This document shows, piece after piece, positions 8,079-17,413 of a stretch of 64,000 nucleotides of DNA. The stretch covers positions 1 through 64,000 of the forward strand of contig JASFYU010000036.1 in the NCBI GenBank assembly GCA_045046905.1, written 5' to 3'. The notes under the pieces are model-generated. The model saw nothing but the letters and a program-made list of their open reading frames with translations. It searched no databases and was not told where the DNA came from. The DNA is from JASFYU01 sp045046905 (GTDB lineage Bacteria > Bacteroidota > Bacteroidia > Flavobacteriales > Flavobacteriaceae). A program made the translations under genes and the position numbers. The stretch's first letter is position 1, and every line of letters begins with the position of its first letter.

Positions 8079-8981
8079 ATGAAAGAGTATACAATTACAG
8101 TCGTACAAACAAACAACCCTACCATAGTAAAGTTCGAGACCAATCACCTACTCACAAAGGGTAAAAACTACGAGTTCAAGAACATTGACGAGGCCAAAAA
8201 TTCGCCTCTAGCACAGCAATTATTTTACCTTCCATTTATAAAAACTGTCTACATATCGGGTAATTTCATTGGCTTGGAGCGTTTTGACATAGTAGCCTGG
8301 GACGATGTAAAGGACGAAGTTGCGCAACAACTGGTAGAATACCTGAATACTGGCGAGCCCCTTGTAATCGAGGAAGAACAGACCAGTAAAATACCTGTGA
8401 CCGTTTATGCAGAGGTGACACCCAACCCTGCGGCAATGAAATTTGTGGCCAATATGAAAATCGTACCGACCACTTTTGAATTCAAAAATATTGATGAAGC
8501 CAAAGATTCTGAATTGGCCAAACAACTTTTTCTCCTTCCCTTTGTCAAAGAAGTATTCTTCGATGAAAATTATGTATCGGTAAGCAAGTATGATGTTGCC
8601 GAATGGGATGATATCACTATGGAACTTCGTGAATTGATTCGAAATTTTCTTGCCGATGGCAGAGAAGTAGTTTCCGAGGAAATTACCATCCAAAAAAATG
8701 CGACATCCACCGAAACACAGCTACAGGATGAGAATTTAGACGATATATCGAAGGAAATAATAGCCATATTGGACGAGTACGTAAAACCAGCCGTTGCCAG
8801 TGATGGGGGCAACATTCTTTTTAAATCCTATGAAAAGGATAGTAAAACAGTGAACGTTATCTTACAAGGTGCCTGTAGTGGCTGCCCTTCTTCTACCTTC
8901 ACCCTAAAAAATGGTATCGAGACCATGCTCAAAAATATGATGGGCGACAAAGTGAACGAGGTAGTGGCCATAAACGGTTAA
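8079..8981 (+). CDS. Nfu/NifU-type iron-sulfur cluster carrier with duplicated N-terminal domain
   Basis: This is a 300-residue cytoplasmic protein; ATG 8079 is preferred to an in-frame TTG at 8052. Residues about 1-95 and 105-195 are two copies of the Nfu_N domain, recognisable by the shared blocks YEFKNIDEAK / FEFKNIDEAK and the matching WDD segments. Residues about 225-300 are the NifU C-terminal domain with the cluster-binding CSGC motif (Cys266, Cys269). It carries Fe-S clusters to apo-proteins. Tandem Nfu_N copies are normal in Bacteroidota. The next gene, dodecin, is 73 bp downstream on the same strand. Confident family assignment. Confidence 0.95.
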   Translation: MKEYTITVVQTNNPTIVKFETNHLLTKGKNYEFKNIDEAKNSPLAQQLFYLPFIKTVYISGNFIGLERFDIVAWDDVKDEVAQQLVEYLNTGEPLVIEEEQTSKIPVTVYAEVTPNPAAMKFVANMKIVPTTFEFKNIDEAKDSELAKQLFLLPFVKEVFFDENYVSVSKYDVAEWDDITMELRELIRNFLADGREVVSEEITIQKNATSTETQLQDENLDDISKEIIAILDEYVKPAVASDGGNILFKSYEKDSKTVNVILQGACSGCPSSTFTLKNGIETMLKNMMGDKVNEVVAING

Positions 8982-9054
8982 TTCTTTTTATTAGCTCTCA
9001 GCGTCTGTTTATAATTTATTCGTTATTTTTAAGTGAAATTAAAAACCACTAATT

Positions 9055-9255
9055 ATGTCAGTTTTAAAAGTAATCGAAGTATTAGCGAATTCAGATAAAG
9101 GTTGGGAAGATGCCACCAAAATTGCAGTAGAGCATGCATCTAAATCAGTTAAGAATATACGTTCAGTATATATCAATGAACAGAGTGCCACGGTAAAGGA
9201 CGGTAAATTAGACAACTACAGAGTGAATGTGAAAATCACCTTTGAAGTAAAGTAA
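9055..9255 (+). CDS. Dodecin (flavin-binding storage protein)
   Basis: This is a 66-residue protein matching the dodecin fold: VLKVIEVLANSDKGWEDATK, then IRSVYINEQSATVKDGK and the closing strand YRVNVKITFEVK. Dodecins form hollow dodecamers that bind flavins (riboflavin or FMN) and limit free-flavin photochemistry. The tryptophan that stacks on the flavin is present (GWEDA). The gene is followed within 22 bp by a strong intrinsic terminator, so it forms the end of a short unit with or without nfu. Confidence 0.95.
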   Translation: MSVLKVIEVLANSDKGWEDATKIAVEHASKSVKNIRSVYINEQSATVKDGKLDNYRVNVKITFEVK

Positions 9256-9276
9256 TTCGCTTTCAACAATTTTAAG

Positions 9277-9304
9277 AGCGTCTCCCTATTGGAGACGCTT
9301 TTTT
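9277..9304 (+). terminator. Intrinsic terminator after dodecin
   Basis: A 9-bp perfect stem AGCGTCTCC / GGAGACGCT with a CTATT loop is followed by a six-T run. It separates the dodecin gene from the thioredoxin-fold lipoprotein. An apparent TTG start for the next gene (9289) lies inside this hairpin and is therefore implausible. Confidence 0.93.
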
Positions 9305-9333
9305 CATACACCTATTTAGAGGCTATTTTGAAT

Positions 9334-11448
9334 ATGCCAAGAAACTATCACCTGTTAATACTATTGTTCTTTTTATGGACTAGTTGCGCCCAAAAACCGA
9401 AAGAAATGGCTCATAAACACACCAATGACCTCATTCATGAGACTAGTCCTTACCTCTTGCAGCACGCCCATAACCCGGTAAACTGGCAGGCATGGAGCCC
9501 CGAAGTACTGAAGAAAGCCAAAGATGAAAACAAACTGCTGCTCATTAGCATTGGCTATGCCGCATGCCATTGGTGCCATGTTATGGAGCATGAATGTTTT
9601 GAAGATGAAGAAGTGGCCCGGGTCATGAACGCTAATTTCATCAACATTAAAGTCGATAGGGAAGAACGCCCCGATGTGGATCATATTTATATGGATGCCC
9701 TTCAAATGATGACAGGTAGTGGGGGCTGGCCCTTGAATATTGTTGCACTACCCGACGGGCGTCCGTTTTGGGGAGCGACCTATGTCAAAAAAGAAAATTG
9801 GATAAAGGCCTTGGAACAACTCTCAGAGCTGTATCGAAAAAACCCTGAAAAGGCCATTGAATACGGCCAAAATATGGCCGATGGCATAAAGGCCATCAAT
9901 CTAATAAAAAACAAAGACGATAGTGATATTGTGGATGCGAATACAATCGACGAGGCCGTCAAAGATTGGTCTCGTTATTTCGATACCTTTTTAGGAGGCT
10001 ATAAACGTGCGCCTAAATTCATGATGCCCGTAAACCTGAATTTTCTTCTTCATTATGGAACGGCTCAAAATGATGCCGATATCTTAGACTATGTACACAC
10101 CAGCCTGACCAAAATGGCCTGGGGCGGTATTTTTGACCATGTAGGCGGTGGATTTTCAAGATATTCGGTAGATACCAAATGGCATGTACCCCACTTTGAA
10201 AAAATGCTGTATGACAACGGGCAGCTCGTGAGTCTCTACTCAAAAGCATATGCGGCTACTAAAAATGAACTTTACAGAACGGTAGTAGAAAAGACCATTG
10301 ATTTTATACAAGAAGACCTAACAGATGAAGACAAGGGTTTTTATTCCTCCTTGGATGCCGATAGTCTGAATGAAGCCGAAGAATTGAAAGAAGGCGCTTA
10401 TTATGTTTGGAAAGAAGATGAGCTAAAAACATTATTGACTGATACCTTTGAGGTTTTTAAGGCGTATTTTAATATAAATAGCTACGGCCATTGGGAGCAT
10501 GGCGATTATGTATTGATCAGAGATGCAACTACAGAAAAAATCGCGAAAAAAAAGTCAATCACCGTAGATGAATTGAATACAATCATTGCGGAGTGCCTGC
10601 AAATAGTAAAAAAAGAACGAAACAAAAGAAACAGACCGCGATTAGACGATAAGATTCTGACCTCTTGGAACGGATTAATGCTCAAAGGGCTGGTCGATGC
10701 CTATCGCTATCTCGGAAACGAGGAATACCTCAATCTTGCACTGAAAAACGCAAACTTCATTGAGGCCAATTTAACCCAAGGTGATGGCGGTCTTTTTCAC
10801 AACTATAAAAATGGAAAACACAGTATTAATGGTTATTTAGAGGATTATGCAACCATTATAGATGCGTATATAGGTCTTTACGAAGTCACCTTCGACGAGC
10901 AATGGCTGTCACGTGCCAAAGCATTGACAGATTACTGTATACTATACTTTTTTGACGCCGAGAGCAAAATGTTCTTTTTCACATCTAAGAAATACGATTA
11001 TGTTATCCGAAGAACTATTGAAACCTCAGATAACGTGGTTCCGGCCTCGAACTCAATCATGGCAAAAAACCTCTTTAGGCTATCTAAACTCTTTCTTGAT
11101 GAAAACTATGATGAAATCGCCCTGCAAATGCTAAAGAACGTTCAAGATAACTTTGATAAAAATGCACAAAGCCACGCCAATTGGATGCAATTAGCACTGT
11201 ATTTCAACCAAGCCTTCTATGAAGTGGCCATCGTGGGCAAGACCTATAAAGAAAAAGCTAAAAAGCTCTCTAGCACCTACCTACCCAATACTATTATCGC
11301 CGGCACCGAGAAGGATAGCGATCTTTTTGTTCTTCAGCATCGATTTACAGAAAATAGCACCTTGATATATGTATGCCAGCACGGTAGTTGTAAGCTGCCT
11401 GTAGAGCAAATTGAAGAAGTTCTAGACCAAATACAATTTCACGAGTAA
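9334..11448 (+). CDS. Thioredoxin-fold DUF255 / YyaL-family lipoprotein
   Basis: This is a 704-residue protein starting at ATG 9334, which gives a clean lipoprotein signal (LLILLFFLWTSC, Cys18). The family signature follows: HTNDLIHETSPYLLQHAHNP, then the active-site CHWC (Cys78-Cys81) in AACHWCHVMEHECF, NANFINIKVDREERPDVD and GGWPLN. The C-terminal two thirds is an (alpha/alpha)6 glycosidase-like barrel (DKILTSWNGLMLKGL, NGYLEDYA). Family members (YyaL, spermatogenesis-associated 20) have no agreed enzymatic role; a redox function is inferred from CxxC. The lipid anchor implies it works in the periplasm or at the outer membrane. It converges with tsaB. Confidence 0.9.
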   Translation: MPRNYHLLILLFFLWTSCAQKPKEMAHKHTNDLIHETSPYLLQHAHNPVNWQAWSPEVLKKAKDENKLLLISIGYAACHWCHVMEHECFEDEEVARVMNANFINIKVDREERPDVDHIYMDALQMMTGSGGWPLNIVALPDGRPFWGATYVKKENWIKALEQLSELYRKNPEKAIEYGQNMADGIKAINLIKNKDDSDIVDANTIDEAVKDWSRYFDTFLGGYKRAPKFMMPVNLNFLLHYGTAQNDADILDYVHTSLTKMAWGGIFDHVGGGFSRYSVDTKWHVPHFEKMLYDNGQLVSLYSKAYAATKNELYRTVVEKTIDFIQEDLTDEDKGFYSSLDADSLNEAEELKEGAYYVWKEDELKTLLTDTFEVFKAYFNINSYGHWEHGDYVLIRDATTEKIAKKKSITVDELNTIIAECLQIVKKERNKRNRPRLDDKILTSWNGLMLKGLVDAYRYLGNEEYLNLALKNANFIEANLTQGDGGLFHNYKNGKHSINGYLEDYATIIDAYIGLYEVTFDEQWLSRAKALTDYCILYFFDAESKMFFFTSKKYDYVIRRTIETSDNVVPASNSIMAKNLFRLSKLFLDENYDEIALQMLKNVQDNFDKNAQSHANWMQLALYFNQAFYEVAIVGKTYKEKAKKLSSTYLPNTIIAGTEKDSDLFVLQHRFTENSTLIYVCQHGSCKLPVEQIEEVLDQIQFHE

Positions 11449-11457
11449 ACTATTTTG

Positions 11458-11553
11458 AGACCTTGCGTTTTGTGAGGTACAAGGCAATCAGTGTAAGTAG
11501 GCTTCGAACTAATAGATCACTTCGCCGTTGCACTCCGCCTGAAGACGTTGACC
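11458..11553. repeat. Degenerate copy of a GCGAGG/GCAATC palindrome
   Basis: This lies in the gap between convergent genes. It carries TTGCG, GTGAGGTACAAGGCAATC and, on the other side, AGATCACTTCGCCGTTGCACTCC...GACG, which line up with the inner element at 6800-6877. Pairing is poor, so it reads as a decayed copy. It may still end transcription. Confidence 0.4.
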
Positions 11554-11554
11554 T

Positions 11555-12232
11555 CTATTTTTTTTTGATTTTATTACCGATAAAGTCCTTTAAGTAATAG
11601 GGTTCAAAATAGGCGACATCCTCAAATTCACCAGCAGTGAATTTTCTATAGGAAAGTTGCCCCATCTCTTTGGCCGAAGGCACAACAGCTGTATCGAAGC
11701 TAAAATTAGAATGCACCAGTAGTCCCTCGCATTTTGCGGCCCCGTTACCTAATAAAAGTACCTTTCCTTTGCTTGCATATTCCTGAAAAGAGTTCTCATC
11801 AATAATCTCTGCCCTAGTTTCCCGTATTTCTTTTCCCGATCGATTGTACACCGCGGAGTAGACCTCCATTCGTCTCGCATCTAAAACCGGAATAATAAAC
11901 TGCACTTCATCGGATATTCCTTGATATACCATACTTTCAAGCGTTGGAATAGAAATAAGGGGTATATCTAAGGAAAAGCAGAGGCCCTTTGCCGTCGAAA
12001 CACCGATCCTAAGACCCGTATAGGACCCAGGCCCTTTACTCACCGCAACGGCATCGATACCAGAAAGCTCAATGTTCGCCAGAGCGATTACTTCCTCAAT
12101 AAAAACATGCAATTGTTCTGAATGGGAATAGGTGGGGGTATCGTGTTCCTTTATTGCCAATAGCTTTCCGTTCTCAGCAAGGCTTACCGAGCAATTCGTG
12201 GTAGCAGTTTCTATATGTAGTAGTACAGCCAT
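11555..12232 (-). CDS. tsaB: tRNA threonylcarbamoyladenosine biosynthesis protein TsaB
   Basis: This is a 225-residue ASKHA-fold protein that partners TsaD in forming t6A37 on tRNAs decoding ANN codons. Recognisable blocks: LLHIETATTNCSVSL at the start, PTYSHSEQLH, and GPGSYTGLRIGVSTAKGLCF (the most conserved TsaB stretch), then RRMEVYSAVY. The start is ATG 12232; a GTG nine bases further out is less likely because the protein family begins with this strand. A TATCTTTG box ends only 8 bp upstream, which would give an almost leaderless message. It is downstream of the efflux operon on the same strand but 111 bp away. Confidence 0.95.
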   Translation of the reverse strand: MAVLLHIETATTNCSVSLAENGKLLAIKEHDTPTYSHSEQLHVFIEEVIALANIELSGIDAVAVSKGPGSYTGLRIGVSTAKGLCFSLDIPLISIPTLESMVYQGISDEVQFIIPVLDARRMEVYSAVYNRSGKEIRETRAEIIDENSFQEYASKGKVLLLGNGAAKCEGLLVHSNFSFDTAVVPSAKEMGQLSYRKFTAGEFEDVAYFEPYYLKDFIGNKIKKK

Positions 12233-12240
12233 AAGGGCCA

Positions 12241-12270
12241 CAAAGATACACCGAAAGCAAAGACCTGCAA
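12241..12270 (-). promoter_or_regulatory. Predicted tsaB promoter
   Basis: Minus strand: TTG, 19 bp, TATCTTTG (-7 box at 12241-12248). The -7 box is a perfect TAnnTTTG; the -33 has three of four bases. Its closeness to the ATG predicts a leader of only a few bases. Confidence 0.45.
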
Positions 12271-12342
12271 GGCCCTATTTAAAACAACAGGGCCATAGCT
12301 ATATCAAGATTCTGGCAGCATAGTCCTTGTTTATATTCATTT

Positions 12343-13683
12343 TTAGTTCAATACAATGGGTAAGCCAAAATAGAACTCAAGCACTTTAAGCCTGAATATA
12401 TAATCATATTTTGTACGTATCAAGCTTGCCTCGGCATTATCAACACGGGACTGCGCCTGACTAAAATCAAAGGCGTTCATTAGCCCTACATCATAGCGTT
12501 CTTTTGAATAGTTATAGGCGAGCCGCCTTGCTTCTAATGTTTTCTGTGCCGCTTCATAGGCCTTGGAAAAACTTTTAACGTCGACATAGATTTGGTTGAT
12601 ATTAGTTTCCAAAACTAATTTATCCTGTTCAAATTGCAATCTTGCTTTTTCGACACTTATTTGAGAACGCTTTATACCATTGCTGGTCCTAAAGCCATTA
12701 AAAATGGGTATACTTAATTGCGCCCCATAGGAAACTCCGTCATTGATCCATAATTGATTTTTAAATCCGATTTTCTCGCCAGTTATAGGATCTCTAGTTT
12801 GATCGGAAAATCTTGTGTTATAGTTTAAAAAGGCCCCTAAGGTCGGATATTTAGCGCCTTTGGCTATGTCTAGATCCTTCAATGCCAGATCAACGCTCGA
12901 CCGTGAAAATTTAATATCATTCCGAAAACTTAGGGCCTTCTCGAAAATCATTTTAGGTGAATTGCTCAAAATATCGGAAGGCGGAATTTTGAACCCCTCA
13001 TCGGCGATATCAAAATTTTCGTAATCGGTAATCTGTAGCATTTGCGCAAGATTGATGCGAGAGATCAGGACCAAATTCTCGGCATTTACAATTTGTTGTT
13101 CCTGATTTGCTGCAGTAGCCTCGATTTCTAATAGATCACCACGCGGCAATACCCCAGATTCTACCAATTCGCTTGTTCTCTTCAAATCTTGATCCGTCAC
13201 TTCATATTGCGCCCTAAAAACTTTCAATGACTCCTTATTAGACGCTATCTGCAAATAGGCATCGGCCACATTCAACCGAATATCATCGATTAAATCGTCT
13301 AATCGATATTGATTGGCGATGGCATTTAATTTTGCCCGGTTCAAGCGATGAATATTTCGTAACCCATCAAAAAGAGTCATGGAAGAAGTTACCCCCCCCG
13401 ATACAGAAAATATAGTTCCTGTAATAAAACCATTTGTTGTAGGATTCAGAACAAGACCTGTATTTCCAGATGTACTCATAGAAGCATTTAGGTTGGGAAG
13501 CATAGCACCCAAAGCATCGGATCTATCAATTGTGGCATTTTCCAAATCCAATTCGTACTGTTCTATGGTCAGATTGTTATCCACAACATAGGTGACACAT
13601 TCTGCCAATGTCCACTTTTTTTGCTGTGCAGTCACCATAGCCACTGAAAATATGAGCAGTAAGGCCGTGAGTCTAATTTTCAT
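12343..13683 (-). CDS. TolC-family outer-membrane efflux protein
   Basis: This is a 446-residue protein with a signal peptide (MKIRLTALLLIFSVAMVTAQ) and the two OEP repeats typical of TolC: long helical segments (WTLAECVTYVVDNNLTIEQY at the start, a second helix set after residue about 240) joined by beta strands (GAQLSIPIFNGFRTSNG). It forms the trimeric outer-membrane duct for the ABC-type efflux pump encoded just upstream. It is the last gene of the operon, 38 bp after the adaptor. The substrate cannot be deduced. Confidence 0.94.
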   Translation of the reverse strand: MKIRLTALLLIFSVAMVTAQQKKWTLAECVTYVVDNNLTIEQYELDLENATIDRSDALGAMLPNLNASMSTSGNTGLVLNPTTNGFITGTIFSVSGGVTSSMTLFDGLRNIHRLNRAKLNAIANQYRLDDLIDDIRLNVADAYLQIASNKESLKVFRAQYEVTDQDLKRTSELVESGVLPRGDLLEIEATAANQEQQIVNAENLVLISRINLAQMLQITDYENFDIADEGFKIPPSDILSNSPKMIFEKALSFRNDIKFSRSSVDLALKDLDIAKGAKYPTLGAFLNYNTRFSDQTRDPITGEKIGFKNQLWINDGVSYGAQLSIPIFNGFRTSNGIKRSQISVEKARLQFEQDKLVLETNINQIYVDVKSFSKAYEAAQKTLEARRLAYNYSKERYDVGLMNAFDFSQAQSRVDNAEASLIRTKYDYIFRLKVLEFYFGLPIVLN

Positions 13684-13721
13684 TTGTTGATTTTTACTTG
13701 ATTGTTTATTTTGATTGATGT

Positions 13722-14888
13722 CTATTCTTCTGAACTATCTTCCTCTGATTCTTTGTCTTCATCTTCGTCTTCATCTCCTTTTTTAATCGGCTCGGTCTTA
13801 TTCCATTGTTTTACTTCATCATCTTTGGTAAGCCCAGAAACAATTTCGACATTCAAGCCATCGGAGATGCCTATTTCGATATCACGGCGTTCAAATTTTT
13901 GATCGTCTGTATTACCGATTGCAATTTCGACATAAGGTTCATCGGTTTTCTTATCAAATTGTAAGAGGGCTTCAGAAATCACAAGAATACTATCTTTCTT
14001 TTCCAAAACAATAGATGCATTAGCACTATATCCGGCACGAATAAAAACCTCGTCATTGACCTCTACATCACCCTCGATCTTAAACTGCACGGCTCCGGTC
14101 TCCTCGATTCCCTTAGGCGCTATAAACCTTAGTCTGGCATTCAATTCAACACCTTCAATAGCCCCAAGGCTTATTTTTAACGGTGTTCCCACCTTTAATT
14201 TACCTACTTCACCCTCATCAACCTTTCCCTCAAAAATCATCTTGGTCAAATCGGCAATGGATGCAATGGTGGTACCATCATTGAAATTGTTACTCTGTAT
14301 AACCTGATCCCCCTCCTCTACAGGAATCTCTAATATAGTCCCTGGTACTGTGGCCCGTATATTGGTATTGGCGCTTGAAGAACCTCCTGCAGAACCCACA
14401 CGAATTATTTGATAATCGGCCTTTGCATTTTTGAGTTCCTGTAGCGCTTGATTGTATTGTAATTGCAATTTGTTAAAGTCCTGGCTAGAGATGACCCCTT
14501 TATCAAAAAGACTCTTGTTCCTGTCAAACTCTATTTTTACATTGTCCAATGCCAATTCGGCATTGCGAACTCTTCCGCGAGATTGGTTCAAAGACTGTTC
14601 ATTCGGCACCACTTTAATAAGAGCGATTAAATCTCCGGCTTTTACCTTGGCACCTTCCTCCAAGTATATTTCTTCTATAATACCCGAAATCTGAGGTTTG
14701 ATTTCTACCTCATCTTCTGGAACCACTTTGCCCGTTGCCACCGTTTTCTTTTCTATACTAGAAATAAAGGGTTTACTAGTTTCATACGTAATTGCTGATT
14801 TGCTATTTGATTTTATAAAAAAGAGCGCTGCCCAAATTGCTCCTAGTACCAAAAGTCCAATTAGTATGTACTTTACAATTTTATTCAT
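13722..14888 (-). CDS. Periplasmic adaptor (HlyD/MacA family) of efflux pump
   Basis: This is a 388-residue protein with an N-terminal membrane anchor (residues about 5-25), a biotinyl/lipoyl-like domain (VEIKPQISGIIEEIYLEEG and VPGTILEIPVEEGDQV), a helical hairpin in between, a beta-barrel domain and a membrane-proximal domain (about 280-370). It joins the MacB-like permease to the TolC-like channel. The tail is strikingly acidic (last 25 residues almost all Asp, Glu, Lys, Ser). A decayed paralogue of its membrane-proximal domain lies upstream of the operon at about 18216-18530. Confidence 0.94.
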   Translation of the reverse strand: MNKIVKYILIGLLVLGAIWAALFFIKSNSKSAITYETSKPFISSIEKKTVATGKVVPEDEVEIKPQISGIIEEIYLEEGAKVKAGDLIALIKVVPNEQSLNQSRGRVRNAELALDNVKIEFDRNKSLFDKGVISSQDFNKLQLQYNQALQELKNAKADYQIIRVGSAGGSSSANTNIRATVPGTILEIPVEEGDQVIQSNNFNDGTTIASIADLTKMIFEGKVDEGEVGKLKVGTPLKISLGAIEGVELNARLRFIAPKGIEETGAVQFKIEGDVEVNDEVFIRAGYSANASIVLEKKDSILVISEALLQFDKKTDEPYVEIAIGNTDDQKFERRDIEIGISDGLNVEIVSGLTKDDEVKQWNKTEPIKKGDEDEDEDKESEEDSSEE

Positions 14889-14919
14889 TTTTAGTGTATT
14901 AATTTTATACTTGGTTATC

Positions 14920-16182
14920 TTATTCTTCTCTTAATGCGTCAATAGGTCTAATGCTTACGGCTCGTTGCGCGGGGATCAACCCTATTAAAGTTCCTAATAC
15001 TACCATTATCGCTAAAGCACCTAAAACATACGGAATGGGCACGGTAGGGTTGGTATAAGGCATATCTATATCTTGTGTCAATTTATTTACTATAGCTAAA
15101 AATCCTGCTCCTAGAATTATTCCCATCACCCCTGCTATCATGGTCAAGAAAACAGATTCTACAATAATCTGCGAACGTACTTCACTGGGCGTTGCCCCTA
15201 AAGCCCTTCTCACTCCTAATTCTTTAGTGCGCTCTTTGACCGAAATCAGCAAAATATTACCAATGCCGATTACGCCTGCCAAAATGGTGGCGATACCCAC
15301 CACAAGTGATAAAAAAGTCATGCCTTTTGCAAAACCCATTACTTTTGAGAACATCTCTCCTAAATTGAAAGAACCAAAGGCACGTTCGTCTTTTGGGTTT
15401 ACCCTATGAATGCTTTTTAAGATTGATTTAATGTTTTTTTCTACCTGTACCACATCGACATCATCATAGGCCGCAATACATAAATAGCCAACATTATCAC
15501 CAGAATTATACAATTTCTGATAGGTTGAAAAAGGAATAAAAATAGAGCTATCGCTATCAAAACTAACCCCCGTTGCAATTTTATGAACCCCAATAACCTG
15601 AAAATAAATATTTCCGATTCGTATATACCCGCCAATCGGATCCTCATCTTTTTCGAACAATTCTTTAAGGTTGCGTTCACCGATTACACATACTTTTCTT
15701 GCTTGCCTAATATCTTCATCATTGATGAACCTACCGCCATCGAATATTTCTTTGGTCGCTATTTTTGTATACACGGGGTAATCACCATTGATTTGATAGT
15801 CACCTGATTTTTGCCCTCTGACCGTTAGCACGGGCTCAGACCCAAATCTTCCCAAAACAATACGGGGCGCTATATATTGAATTTCAGGAACCCTATTCTT
15901 CAAGGTAGTCACATCACTGAGCTTTAATTGCATTTGTCTGCCCGTTTTAAAACCGTCATTAGGCATACTAGTACTTTGGCCCCACACGAACATACTGTTC
16001 ATAGATACGGTTTCAAAAACCTTTTCAAAACCGTTGTCTAGACCTTTTGCGGCACCGGCCAAAGCGATATAAATAAAAATACCCCACAAAACACCGATAA
16101 CCGTTATTATGGTTCTGGTCTTATTCTTACTAATAGAACCAAAAATCTCTTGCCAAGTATTTCTATCAAATAAAAATCTCAT
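14920..16182 (-). CDS. MacB-like ABC transporter permease (second)
   Basis: This is a 420-residue FtsX/MacB-type permease: an N-terminal helix (about 20-40), a large periplasmic MacB core domain (about 45-270), then three C-terminal helices with the FtsX signature (VKERTKELGVRRALGATPSEV) and the conserved end PIDALREE. It is a paralogue of the gene directly upstream; only 1 bp separates them, so they are translationally linked. The two permeases probably form a heterodimer with the ATPase encoded first in the operon. Confidence 0.94.
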   Translation of the reverse strand: MRFLFDRNTWQEIFGSISKNKTRTIITVIGVLWGIFIYIALAGAAKGLDNGFEKVFETVSMNSMFVWGQSTSMPNDGFKTGRQMQLKLSDVTTLKNRVPEIQYIAPRIVLGRFGSEPVLTVRGQKSGDYQINGDYPVYTKIATKEIFDGGRFINDEDIRQARKVCVIGERNLKELFEKDEDPIGGYIRIGNIYFQVIGVHKIATGVSFDSDSSIFIPFSTYQKLYNSGDNVGYLCIAAYDDVDVVQVEKNIKSILKSIHRVNPKDERAFGSFNLGEMFSKVMGFAKGMTFLSLVVGIATILAGVIGIGNILLISVKERTKELGVRRALGATPSEVRSQIIVESVFLTMIAGVMGIILGAGFLAIVNKLTQDIDMPYTNPTVPIPYVLGALAIMVVLGTLIGLIPAQRAVSIRPIDALREE

Positions 16183-16183
16183 A

Positions 16184-17413
16184 CTATTCGTCTCTTAAGG
16201 CTACAATAGGTTTAATACGTGCTGCTCTTCGTGCAGGAATATACCCCGCCAAGCCACCAAAAAATATCAAAATCAAGGTAGCAAAAACTGCTACTCCAAG
16301 ATTTATATACGGATTTGTTATAAAATAATCTTCTAATGTATCTCCTAAAGAACTCAATACTGCAATCCCCATCACCATACCAATACTACCCGAAACAGTA
16401 GTAATAAAAACCGATTCTAACAAAATAGTACCAATCACATCTCTTGGTGTGGCGCCCAAGGCCTTTCGTATTCCCAACTCTTTGGTTCTCTCTTTTACCA
16501 CAAAGACCATGATATTACTGATACCGATAATTCCTGCTATAATGGTACCGAAGGCCACAAAGGCAACAATCATTTGCAATACCCTTGCAAATTGTTGGTT
16601 CTGTTTTAATCGATCAGCTACATTTCGAATATGAATTCCGTTTTGATCTTTTGGGCTGATATTTTTTTTATCCCTTAAAAAATTATCCAAACTTTTATCA
16701 AAGGCCATAGCGCCCACATAGCCGATCTCTGGCTTAAAAGCCACAATGATCTGATCGACCTTATCGGTATTTTTTTCAATCAATTGTCTAGTTGTATACG
16801 GTATATAGATGAATCTTTCTTCATCATCGCCCCCTTCATCCTGAAAAACACCGATTACTTTAAAAACACTGCCGGCAATATCTATATATTTTCCTAATGA
16901 TTCTTTTTGACCAAACAAATCTTGTTCTACAAGCCTTCCGATTACGGCATACTTGGTTCTGTTATTAATATCGGTCTTGTTCAAATACCGCCCTTTCATC
17001 ATGATGGTCTTTAAGGCGTATTGATACGAACCGGTAACACCCCTAGTGGTATAATTATTAGATTCATTCTTATACTTCACTAAGCCATTTCTGTCAATTC
17101 TTGGAGAAACGTACTGAGTAAACAATGCAAAATTCTTTTCAATATCAGCCAAGTCACTATTATCGAATTCTATTCGCCTATTCGACTTATACCCTTTATA
17201 GGGCATCGATGTTCTACCAGGAAATATAAAAAAAAGGTTCGTGGAGTCATTACTAAAAAATTTATCAAAAGTATTGATAAGACCGTTTCCGAAACCGAAG
17301 AGCACAACGAATATGAAGATTCCCAAGGCGACTGTAAAACCTGATAAGAACGTACGTAATTTGTTCTTTTGAATGGTTTCGAATATCTCTTTCCAGTTAT
17401 CTCTACTAAACAT
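16184..17413 (-). CDS. MacB-like ABC transporter permease (first)
   Basis: This is a 409-residue permease with the same layout as its downstream paralogue: one N-terminal helix, a periplasmic MacB domain, three C-terminal helices, the motif VKERTKELGIRKALGATPRDV and the ending KPIVALRDE. Its start overlaps the 3' end of the ATPase gene by 8 bp. The split of ATPase and permease into separate genes differs from E. coli MacB, where both are fused, and follows the LolCDE-like arrangement. Substrates of this class include peptides, lipoproteins and macrolides; none can be singled out. Confidence 0.94.
   Translation of the reverse strand: MFSRDNWKEIFETIQKNKLRTFLSGFTVALGIFIFVVLFGFGNGLINTFDKFFSNDSTNLFFIFPGRTSMPYKGYKSNRRIEFDNSDLADIEKNFALFTQYVSPRIDRNGLVKYKNESNNYTTRGVTGSYQYALKTIMMKGRYLNKTDINNRTKYAVIGRLVEQDLFGQKESLGKYIDIAGSVFKVIGVFQDEGGDDEERFIYIPYTTRQLIEKNTDKVDQIIVAFKPEIGYVGAMAFDKSLDNFLRDKKNISPKDQNGIHIRNVADRLKQNQQFARVLQMIVAFVAFGTIIAGIIGISNIMVFVVKERTKELGIRKALGATPRDVIGTILLESVFITTVSGSIGMVMGIAVLSSLGDTLEDYFITNPYINLGVAVFATLILIFFGGLAGYIPARRAARIKPIVALRDE

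Noticed and set aside
9289..9333. TTG start for the DUF255 lipoprotein
   Set aside because: It lies inside the dodecin terminator hairpin; ATG 9334 gives a proper lipoprotein signal.
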